NCBI GenBank assembly: GCA_964484205.1
Contig: CAZAEZ010000008.1
Location: 1 to 64,000, forward strand
Reading direction: 5' to 3'
Length of the DNA: 64,000 nt
Source: M3007 sp964484205
GTDB taxonomy: Bacteria; Bacteroidota; Bacteroidia; Chitinophagales; Saprospiraceae
Made by a program: the position numbers and the translations under genes. Shown here in pieces: positions 12,101-24,100 of the stretch. Every line of letters starts with the position of its first letter. The stretch's first letter is position 1. Under the pieces are notes generated by a model. It ran no database searches, was not told where the DNA came from, and saw only the letters and a program-made list of their open reading frames with translations.

Positions 12101-15100
12101 CCACAATCCAGCACCAGCGGGTTCTGCGGTAAAATTATTTTCGGCTTTTCCGTATCCGGGATCACCGTGATCGTCGAGGCCTTCGTCGTGCTGTTGTTGC
12201 AATGGTCGGTCGCCGTCCAGGTCACCGTGATCGTGTAGGTTTCCGCCGCGCAGATGTTCAGTGTGGAAATATCAAAGTCATAGGTAAACTCCGGATCGGT
12301 GTCGCAGTTGTCCGTAGCCGTGGCCGAAGCCAGCCAGTCCAGTATCTGCGCCGAGGGGTCGCTCGTTTCATTGATGTCGCCACAATCCAGCACCAGCGGG
12401 TTCTGCGGTAAAATTATTTTCGGCTTTTCCGTATCCGGGATCACCGTGATCGTCGAGGCCTTCGTCGTGCTGTTGTTGCAATGGTCGGTCGCCGTCCAGG
12501 TTACCGTGATCGTGTAGGTTTCCGCCGCGCAGATGTTCAACTGCGATATGTCAAAATCATACGTAAACTCCGGATCGGTGTCGCAGTTGTCCGAAACCGT
12601 GGCCGAAGCCAGCCAGTCCAGGATTTGCGCCGACGGGTCGTTGGTTTCGTTGATATCGCCACAATCCAGCACCAGCGGAATCTGCGGCAAGGTGATCGAC
12701 GGTTTCTCCGTATCCGGAATTACCGTGATCGTCGCTTGGTCCGTATCCGAATTGCCGCAGTCGTCCGCAGATGTCCAGGTCACCGTGATGGTGTAGGTTT
12801 CCGCTGCACAGATGTTCAATTGCGTATTGCTGAAGCTGTGGGTAACGGTCGGTTCGCTGTCGCAATTATCGTTGGTGGTATAGTTATCCAGCCAATCGGC
12901 GATGATGGCCGATGGGTCGCTGGTTTCATTGATGTCGCCACAGTCCAGGGTAATATCACCCGGCGCTGAAATCGACGGCGGTGTCACATCTTTCGTAATC
13001 TCGATCACCGCGCTGGTCGATGTGCTGTTGTTGCAATCGTCCGTCGCCGTCCAGGTCACGAGAATGTCGTCACCGGTGCAGTAGTTGATCGTCGTACCGC
13101 TGAAATTATGCGTTACCGTGGGCTCGCTGTCGCAGTTGTCGCTCACCGTGTAATTATCCAGCCAGGTAATGATGGCGGCTGAATTGCTTTGCTGGTCACC
13201 GACGCAACTCAGCGTCAGGTTCACCGGAGGCGTAATCGTCGGCGGCGTGACGTCGCGCGTGATTTCAATTACCGCGCTCGTCGACGTGCTGTTGCCGCAA
13301 TCGTCCGTGGCCGTCCAGGTCACCGTGATATCGTCGCCGGTGCAGTAATTGATCGTCGTGGCGCTGAAGTTGTGCGTCACGGTCGGTTCGCTGTCGCAAA
13401 CGTCGCTCACCGTGTAATTATCCAACCAGTCGATAATGGCCGCATCGTTGCTTTGCTGATCCAGTGTGCAACTCAGCGTCAAATTTGCCGGAGGCGTCAG
13501 GCTTGGCGGCGTTTCGTCTTTGGTGATCTCGATCACGGCCGCCGTGGTCGTGGTATTGCCGCATTCGTCGGTAGCCGTCCAGGTGACCGTGATGTCGTCG
13601 CCCGTGCAGTAGTTGATCGTCGTAGCGCTGAAGTTGTGCGTCACATCCACCGTACCGCATTCGTCGCCGGCAGTGTAGTTATCCAGCCAGGTGATAATGG
13701 CAGCCGAGTTGTCCTGCTGATCCTGTACACAGCTCAGCGTCAGGTTGGCAGGTGCGGTCAGGCTCGGCGGCGTGTTGTCCACTACCGTAAACGAAGCCAC
13801 CCAGGAGGTATCGTTGCCGCACAAGTCCTTGGCCGTGAAACGGAAATCGTACACGCCGGTATTGCCGCATGCGGGGGTGAATTTGACCAAGTCGGTTTCG
13901 TAAACGAAGGAGCCTGCAAGTGGGCCGAGGCTGTAATAAACTTCATCAATCAAAATACCATCATTACCAACTATAGGATCTGCTTCAAACGTCACCTTGT
14001 CGAAACTCATTGCCGAGTTTACTATGCCAAAGAATATAGTCTGATTTCCAACAACCGGGCCCATGGCGACAGTAAAATTATTACCCGCATTGTTGGAGAA
14101 CGTTAATTTCCCTGGCCGGTCATCTCCAAATCCGGTAATATGAAGTCCGAAGGTGTTTATCTCAGCCGGGAACATAAATGTTATGGAAGTCCCGTCAAAG
14201 AATCTGAGTGTCCTAATACCGTCTGTTGGGAAAAAGTTTGAAATATCCATATTCCCACCAGTTGAACTCAACATAAAGTCTGCAAAGGCCTGGTTGTTAC
14301 CAATGCTACCAGAAGGTAATCCTTCAAAGCTTTCTCCCGGCGGTGGTGTCAGCCCTGATTCCGCGAGGAAAGTTGCCTTATTTGTATAGACCGTTGTCAC
14401 CCCGCCACTTGAGCCTGCACACACATCATACACTTCACCGCCACCAAAATTAGCCAGCCAGTCCATGATCGCCATAGGCGCGACACCGCATTCAGCGCTT
14501 GCATTTTGCGGGTAGGCCGTCCATTCCGGTGCTTCGGTATCTTCAATAATAAAGCTGGCAATCGTCGTAGCCGACAGGTTGTCGCAGGCATCTTTGGCCT
14601 GGAACATGTACACCAGTTCCTTGGCATTTCCGCAACCTTCGATTTCGTTCATCAACGCCGGCGTTTCCCAGGTGATGGTTCCGCAATTATCCGAAGCCGT
14701 AGCGCCGCCGTTGTTGGCCAACCAGGCGTTCAGTGCCGTTGTATTGCCGTTGCCGTCGCATTCAACCGTCATGTTTTTGGCCGGACTGGTAATGGCCGGA
14801 CCTTCGGTATCGATCACCGAAACGGTGGCGGTGCGCGTTGCCGTGCGTCCGCAGGCGTCGGTGGCGGTAAAAGTCACCGTTGCCGAACCCGTGGTGCCGC
14901 AGCCATTGCTCAGGCTGGTAAAGTTGTTGGAATACGACACATTGCTGCAATTGTCGTTGGCTTCGCCGCCGCCGGCCGTGTTCAGCCAGGCGTTGATCTG
15001 GCCATACGGATCGCTGCTGTTGTTGCACTCGATGGTCAGGTCTTGCGGATTGAGCGCCCAAACCGGGGCTTGCGTATCCTGAATGGTGAATGTTGCCGTA

Positions 15101-18100
15101 CGCGTTGCCGTGTTTCCACAGGCATCGGTGGCGGTGAACAGCACCGTCGTCGTGCCGGTTTCGCCGCAGCCGTTGCTCAGGGCGCCGAAGTTGTGGCTCC
15201 AGGTCAGCTCGCCGCAGTTGTCCGTAGCCGAGAAGCCACCATGGTCGTTCAACCAGTCGATCAACTGGTTGGAGTTTCCGGCGCCGTCGCATTCGACGGT
15301 CAGGTTGTTCGGCGTGCCGGTGATCACCGGCGCCGTGTTGTCGTTTACATTGATCGTTTGTGTATGCACGGTCGAGTTACCGCAGGCATCCGTAGCGATC
15401 CAGGTACGGGTGAGGGTAAATTTATTGTCGCACACGCCCGGTTGCAGCACCTCGTTGAGGTATACGTTGATCGGGTCGGTGCAGTTGTCCGTAGCGGTCA
15501 CGATCGGCAGGGCCGGCACGTCTTCCGAGCAGGATACGTTCACAACGGCAGGCGGCAAAGCGCCGGCGCCGCCGGTGATAGTGTAGGTACAGGGCGCTAC
15601 CGACGGCGAGAGCGTTGAGCTGCTCGTCGACCAGTTGGCCGCGGTGTTCACCGTTGTGGCTACCGCGGCTGCGGTACCGCTCGTAGTGCCGCCGGCGCAG
15701 TTGAATTTACCGTTGTCGGCTTCGCCGGTGGAATTGGCTGTAGTGCCGTTAGCCAGGCCTTGCGGTAGGGCCGAATTATTCGCACTTGTAGCATTGGCAT
15801 CCCAACCCACACCGCCGTCAAAATCGATGGCGGCCAGGTTGGCCCCGGAAATCGCTCCGGTAACGAGGTTAAATGTTCCGCAGAAAGCCGTTACCTGATC
15901 TCCGTCGTCACTCAGCGCAAAAGACCCTGTTAGATTGGAAATAGTACCCGAAGTAGCCGTCAGCGCAGCGGGATTGAAGGTAACAACTGTTCCCGCAGAA
16001 AGTCCGCCTGCAGGAATCGTCCAAGAAATAACCCCCTCGGTGGTACGGAAGGTGTTGTCAGCTTCCCAGCCGTTATCCGTAAAATTAATGATCGTTCCGG
16101 CGGCGATGTCCGTCGTCAGCACCACAGCAAACTGGTCTGGGTTGTCCGACTGGAAGGCCACAAAGGCAATATCGCCGGCAGCCAGCGTGCCACAGGTTTT
16201 GGCAACCGGAGTACCGGTAAATACCGGCGCTTCGGTATCGTCTACCGTAATGGTTTGTGTACAGGTAGCCGTGTTGCCGCTATAGTCGGCCACGCGATAA
16301 GTACGGGTGATGGTGCGCGGGCAGCTCAGGCCATTATCAACCTCACTTTCCAGAATGAAGGAAGCGGGGTTGATCGCACAGTTGTCGTCACCCGAACCGG
16401 TTGCACTTGTAAACGTTGCCCAACTATCGTAAACCGGGTTTTCACCGGCTGCACAAACGGCAGTCAGCGGATCCGGGCAAGAGATTGTCGGTGCAATTTT
16501 ATCCACCACGGTAACCACGGCCATGCATGAAGCCGTATTGACCGGCGTGGCCACATCCGTAGCCGTCAGGATCACAATATTGGCGCCCAGATCATCACAA
16601 TCAAACGAGCCATTGTTGATGCCAACTGTCACACCCGGGCAGTTGTCGCTGCTGTTGTTGTTCACATCAGCCGCTGTAATCAAGGCTGTTCCGGCGCCGT
16701 TTAACATCACTGTGATGTCCTTACAAACGGCATCCGGTTTTTGCATATCGCGCACCGTCACGGTAAATGAGCAGGTAATGGTGTTGCCATTGCCGTCGGT
16801 AGCTTCGTATTTGATCGTATGCGGTGAGCCGCTAACACTGAAGAAGGCACCCGTTGCCAGACCCATCGTTTGCGTCACGCCTACTTCATTCGGCGGCGTG
16901 CAGTTATCGATGGCTGTCGGCGGGGTCCAGTTCACGTTGGCGCCGCATTTATCCACGTCGTTGTTGACCGTGATATTCGCCGGGCAGTTCACCCAGTGCA
17001 GACCACCGTCGTCTTCAATCGTTATGGTAAAGGTTTTCGAACTTTCGCAATTGCCATAGCTGGCTGTCACGGTAACCTCCCAGGTGCCTTCATTAGGTCC
17101 TGCGGTGAACCCGGGAATAGCCGGGTTCAGGCCGGTGCTGGTACCGTCGGGCAAACCAGCGCCTGCGCCACCAGTCCAGCTGTATTCAATGGCCGGATTA
17201 TTCGGCACCGAAGAGAGCAGGATATGGTCTACTTCGAAGTTCGGGCAAAGCGGCCCTATGTTGGTCAGGTCGTTGATCTCAAGGACGGTGCCTTGGCCAA
17301 TGATTACCGTAGTTGTGGCCGTGCACAGGTTGGCGTCGGTCACGGTTACGGTGTAGGTGCCGTCGGCCAGACCGGAGTTAGTGGCTGCGTTCGGCGTATT
17401 GCCCACACCGCCCCAGTTGTAAGTGTAGGGTGTGGTGCCGCCGGTAGCACTTACCGTTGCTGCGCCGTCGTTGTTGCCGTCGCAGCTTTCGTCGGTTGTG
17501 CTGATGGTGGTTGCCACCAGTTCAGTCGGTTCGGAAATGTCGGCATTCGTCACTGCAGTGCAACCGTTGGCATCCGTAACCCGGATCGTGTAATTACCGG
17601 CAAGCAGGTTCGAAAGTGTATAGTTACCACCGGAAACTGCAATTTCTATTCCGGCAGGATTGCCCGGAGTCGGTCCAAGCCAGGCAATCTGGTACGGCGG
17701 CGTGCCGTCCAGCGCCCGAACTGTAGCAGAGCCCGTAGCATCGCCGTTGCATTCCACATTGACCTGGCTGAGCAGGAAAATATCCACTTCCGTCGGTTCG
17801 GTAATGGCGTAAGTCGCTTCAACCGTACAGCCCTTGGTATCGGTTACCGTCACGTGGTAGGTGCCGGCCGGCAGGTTGGTTTGGTCTTGCAAGAATTGGC
17901 TGACATCCGGGCCGGTCCAGTTGTAGGTGTAGGGCGGCATGCCGCCTGCCGGGGTGATGTCGATCGAGCCGGTGCTTTCACCGTGGCATTCCACATCGGT
18001 TACCGTCGCGGTTACCGTCGGCAAGGCATTCACCGTCACCGTGAAGGTGCATTCGGCTGTGAGGCCGGCAGCATCCGTGGCGATATAGGTCACCACTGTG

Positions 18101-21100
18101 TTGCCTACCGGGAATACATCGCCGGGGTTGTGCGAAGCGGTGAAGCTGACTACCTCACAGTTATCGTTTGCCGTAGGCGGAATCCACCAGACCGGGCCTT
18201 CGCCGCAGATGGCTGCGGGGTTGGCCGGGCAGTTGCTGATGGTTGGGTTTTCGTTGTCGGAAATTGTAACCGTAGCTTCGCAGGTACCTGTATTTCCATA
18301 AATATCGGTGACTGTCAGGGTAACGATGTTCGCGCCCAAATGGGAGCAATCAAAGAATGTCTGATCCAAGGAATAATTTGAAATCGCACAGTTATCGGTA
18401 GAGCCGTCATTGACATCAGCAGCCGAAATGGTTGCATTACCAAAACTGTTCAAGGTCAAATTCAGGTTCTCACACACTGCCGTCGGCGGCAAATTATCTG
18501 CAACCACCACTTCGGAAATACAAGCAGCCGAATTGCCATTGACATCCGTTACGGTCATAACCACTGTGTTTGCCCCAACGTGCGTACAATTAAATTCAGA
18601 CGTGCTGAGTGTAATTTCATCGATGCCACAGTTATCAAAACTTCCGGCATCAATATCTCCAACAGCTATCGTTGCTTCGCCGTTGGCATCCAGGTATATC
18701 GGTTGCGGCGTGGGGTCTACTTCCGTTAAGGAGAAATCGTCCAGGTTCCAACTACCTATTGTGTATACGCCGCTACTTCCAATAGTAAATCCAAACCGTA
18801 CCTGAAGGTTCGCATTTTTGTAGGCTGATACATCAAATATTTGATAGGTCCAACTTGGATCCATTACGCCGGGAGACGCTCCGGTTTGCCAAATAGTAAT
18901 CCAGGAAACGCCATCAAATACCTGAACATGGTTTTGCATGTACGGCGTGTAGTCACTGTTTAACCAGCGGTAAAATTCCAGGTTCAAAATACCCGTCACA
19001 CCTGAAACATCAAATACCGGGCTTGTCAAATAGTAAAAGCCATGTGGATTCGTGGAGGCGCAGCCGCCAATAACCACCCCTGCAATGCCGTTGTCGGCTG
19101 TTGGCGTGTTATCCAGTGCAGGATCATCAGATCCTTGAAATACACAACCACTTGCTGCCGGGCCTATTTCCCATTCCGTACCTAAGGTCCAACCGGCGGA
19201 ATTATCGGAAAAGTCTTCCGTGAAACTAAACGCAGTAGACCCGGTACCTATATTTTTACATAATGCGATTGGCGGTGTATTATCCTGAACCAATACATTA
19301 AATGAACAGGTACTTGTATTCAGCGCACCATCTTTTACCGTAATAACAACAGGCACCACATCGCCAACTACGTACGGCGTACCCGGCGCCGGGATTTGGG
19401 TAACCATAGGAGCGCCACAATTATCGCTGACATTCAGTTTTGTGGTATAATCCCCGAGTAAGCCGGCACAGTTTGCATCGACATTAAATACCTGGTCGCC
19501 AAAAGGGCAATTGCTGATATCCGGCAATTGCATGTCCAGCACCGTGACCGTAAACGAGCAAGTGATCGTATTGCCGTTGCCGTCGGTAGCGGTGTAGGAA
19601 ATCAGGTGCGGCGATCCGGCTACGCTAAACAAATCACCCGGGTCGCCTCCGGTTGGGCCGCTCACGGTTGCCGTAGCGCAGTTGTCCACTGCGGTTGGCG
19701 GCGTCCAGGTAGCGGTTGCCTCGCATTTGTCCACATCGTTGTTTACCGTGATATCGGCCGGGCAGTACACCCAGTTCAGGCCGTTGCCGTCTTCAATGGT
19801 GATTTCAAATTCTTCGGTATCGTTACAAGCCCCCAGCGTGGCGGTGACCGTCACCGTCCAGGTACCCTGGATATTTCCGGCGGTGAAGCCCGGGATAGCC
19901 GGGTTCAGGCCCGTCACCGGGCCGCCATCGGCCAGGCCGGCGTCGTTACCGCCGCTCCATCTGTAGCTGACGGCCGGATTGGTCGGCAGCGCCGAAAGCA
20001 GGATGGCATCAACCTCTGCCCCTGGGCAAAGTGTGATGTTCGCTACTTCATTAATCGTCAAGGCTTGACCTGCATTAATTGTCACTTCCACCGTAGCCGT
20101 GCAGCCATTTGCATCTGTTACGGTTACGGTATAGGTACCATCGGCCAGGCCGGTATTTGAAGCGGCTGTCGGTGTATCACCGGCGCCATCCCAGTCGTAT
20201 AAATACGGTGTTGTTCCACCAGTAGCGTCAATCGTAGCCGTACCATCTTCGTTGCCGAAGCAAGTTTCGTGTGTTACACTGGCTACAGTTGCCACCAGTT
20301 GAGTCGGCTGTTCGATTTCAACAACCAACGTTTTTGTACAGCCGTTGGCATCTCGGACGATAACCAAATATTGACCGGCTTGTACGCCGCTGATATCCTG
20401 CGGATCGTCGAAGTCGCCGGCGCCGTCGTACACCCAATCATAGGTATAGGGCGATGTGCCGCCGCTCACACTGATATCGGCTGCGCCGTTGAAGCTGGCA
20501 TAGCACAAAGCATCGGTTACGGAAATCAAGGTTACTTCCAGTTCCGTCGGTTCGGTAATGCCGTACGTTGCTTCAACCGTACAACCCTTGGAATCGGTCA
20601 CCGTCACGTGGAAGGTGCCGGCAGGCAGACCGGTTTGGTCTTCGTTGGCGACTATAACGCCGGGGCCGTCCCAGTTAAAGGTGTAGCCCGGCGTACCGAA
20701 ATCTGGCGTGAGGTCGACAGCGCCATCGGGTCTGCCGTGGCAAAGCAAGTTGGTCACCGTGCCCGTTACGGTCGGGTTGGGGTTCACGGTTACCGTAAAG
20801 GTGCAGTTGGCCGTAAGGCCGGCAGCATCCGTGGCGACATAGGTCACTACCGTCGAGCCTACCGGGAATACATCGCCGGGGTTGTGCGAAGCCGTGAAGC
20901 TCGTCACGCCGCAGTTATCGTTTGCCGTAGGCGGAATCCACCAGACCGGACCTTCGCCGCAGATGGCGGCGGGGTTGGTTGGGCAGTTGGAAATCGTTGG
21001 GTTTTCGTTATCGGTGACGGTTACGGTGAAGGTGCAGGAGTTGGTATGGCCTGCGGCGTCTTCCACGTAGTAGGTGACGGTCGTGATACCCGTTCCACCG

Positions 21101-24100
21101 GCTTCAAAATTCCGGGTAGCCGTTGGCGACCCGTTAGCCGTGTTGCCTGGCGTAAATACGTATGCATCCGTGGGCCCATCAATGGTTCCGTCAGGATTTT
21201 GATAGGTCACACTATAGTTAACTAAGCCACAGTTATCTGATGCGGCAGGTATATTCCAGGTTAATTCACCGGCACAATCACCAGTACCGCCGTCGGAAGT
21301 CAGGATCGATTCATTTGCCGGGCAGGTTATGGCCGGCGCCTGATTATCGATAACGGTTACCTTGAAGCTACAGGAGGCCGTATTTCCAGCGCCATCTGTG
21401 ATGACGAAGGTATTTGTTGTCATTCCTGTTGGAAACAACGAATTGCTGGAGAGGCCAGCGGTCTGCATCAGGTTACCGCCGGAGAGAGTAGAATACGTTA
21501 TAGTTACTATTCCATTGCCGGTATTTCCAACTGCTGCCATTGGACTGCTCCCAACGTTGTAGGAACCGCCGCCACCGCCGCCCATATAATAACATGTACC
21601 ACTACCGCCGCCGCCAGAATAACCACCGCCGCCACCAGCGCTATGTTGATCGTTAGTACATATTTTGGGTGGGTTTCCGCCGCCGCCACCGCCGCCATAG
21701 CCGCCGCTACCGCCATATTCGTTCCATCCAGGAACACCGCTTGGATCAGATGAAACAGAGTTCCAACCTTTTCCACCAGAACCTGAAGTTCCATCACTAC
21801 CGCCTATACCTCCAGGGGAATCGCCAAATTGGTCATGGCTGCGGCTTCCACTACCATCATTTGTCAATGCAGCATCTTTTCCTAAGTAATGCGGAAGACC
21901 ATTATTTACCAAACAGGAACCACCGCCACCGCCAGCTACTATAAGTGGTTGTGGCGCTCCATCCAGCCAAACAAAACTTCCGCCACCGCCGCCGCCGCCG
22001 CCGTTGTATTGGTTTCCGTTTTGAGATTTCTTCCCTTGTTCACCTACCACTATTTTAATAACCTGACCTGGGGTCACAGCAAAGTCACCACTTACTATTG
22101 CTCCTGTTCCGCCAGGCGTTGGGATATCCTCATTGTTCTCTCCACCCTGTGCTCCTCTTGCATCTATTTTAATGGAGGTCACACCTGCGGGCACTACCCA
22201 ATCTACCACGGAACCACTATAATTGAATACTTCAACGTTCGGAAGACCGCCTGCTAAAATAGGACAATTATCCGAAGTTGTAGGATCGGCAAAAGTTACC
22301 ACCGCCCCGCATTCATCCGGGTCATTATCCACCACAATATCCGCCGGACACTCAATTGTCGGGGCTTCTTCGTCCACTACCGTCACATCGAAGGAGCAGC
22401 TGATGGAATTGTTGGCGCCGTCTACGTAAGTATATTCTATGGTGCTGGTGCCGGGTTCAAACACGGTGCCCGTAGCCACCATGCCATTCGTGCTGCCCAC
22501 CGTGGTGGCGCCCGAAATCGTATAACTCAGCGTACCCGGGCAGTTGTCGGATGCAAACAAAGCATCCAGGGCGCCGGCCGGGCTGGTCCAGGTGCAAACG
22601 CCGGCATCGGTGTTTACGGTCAGGTCGGGCTGGCAAACCAGGATGGGCGTCTGATCGTCGACTACTTCAACCGTGAAGTTACAGGTCGCCGTCAGGTTGA
22701 CGCCGTCGGTTGCCGTGTATTGAATGTTGTAGGTACCCGGCGCCAGTTGCTGGCCGTGGTACGGGCCGCCGGCGGAGGTTTCCAATACCGATTGCAGGCT
22801 GCAATTGTCTTCTGCCACGGGGATCGACCAGATCACGCCGGAGGCGCAATCGGCATCCACACCGATGGTGAAGGTGGTATTGGCCGGGCAGTTTACGAAG
22901 GTTGGAGGTTCGGTATCGGAAATTGTAACCGTAGCCTCACAGGTGCCTGTATTTCCATAAATATCGGTGACTGTCAGGGTAACGATGTTCGCGCCCAAAT
23001 GGGAGCAATCAAAGAATGTCTGATCCAAGGAATAATTTGAAATCGCACAGTTATCGGTAGAGCCGTCATTGACATCAGCAGCCGAAATGGTTGCATTACC
23101 AAAACTGTTCAAGGTCAAATTCAGGTTCTCACACACTGCCGTCGGCGGCAAATTATCTGCAACCACCACTTCGGAAATACAAGCAGCCGAATTGCCATTG
23201 ACATCCGTTACGGTCATAACCACTGTGTTTGCCCCAACGTGCGTACAATTAAATTCAGACGTGCTGAGTGTAATTTCATCGATGCCACAGTTATCAAAAC
23301 TTCCGGCATCAATATCTCCAACAGCTATCGTTGCTTCGCCGTTGGCATCCAGGTATATCGGTTGCGGCGTGGGGTCTACTTCCGTTAAGGAGAAATCGTC
23401 CAGGTTCCAACTACCTATTGTGTATACGCCGCTACTTCCAATAGTAAATCCAAACCGTACCTGAAGGTTCGCATTTTTGTAGGCTGATACATCAAATATT
23501 TGATAGGTCCAACTTGGATCCATTACGCCGGGAGACGCTCCGGTTTGCCAAATAGTAATCCAGGAAACGCCATCAAATACCTGAACATGGTTTTGCATGT
23601 ACGGCGTGTAGTCACTGTTTAACCAGCGGTAAAATTCCAGGTTCAAAATACCCGTCACACCTGAAACATCAAATACCGGGCTTGTCAAATAGTAAAAGCC
23701 ATGTGGATTCGTGGAGGCGCAGCCGCCAATAACCACCCCTGCAATGCCGTTGTCGGCTGTTGGCGTGTTATCCAGTGCAGGATCATCAGATCCTTGAAAT
23801 ACACAACCACTTGCTGCCGGGCCTATTTCCCATTCCGTACCTAAGGTCCAACCGGCGGAATTATCGGAAAAGTCTTCCGTGAAACTAAACGCAGTAGACC
23901 CGGTACCTATATTTTTACATAATGCGATTGGCGGTGTATTATCCTGAACCAATACATTAAATGAACAGGTACTTGTATTCAGCGCACCATCTTTTACCGT
24001 AATAACAACAGGCACCACATCGCCAACTACGTACGGCGTACCCGGCGCCGGGATTTGGGTAACCATAGGAGCGCCACAATTATCGCTGACATTCAGTTTT

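Noticed and set aside
15570..16205. Catalytic (nuclease or peptidase) domain inside the giant protein
   Set aside because: The segment contains no catalytic motif; the strand pattern fits a lamin-tail-like binding module better.
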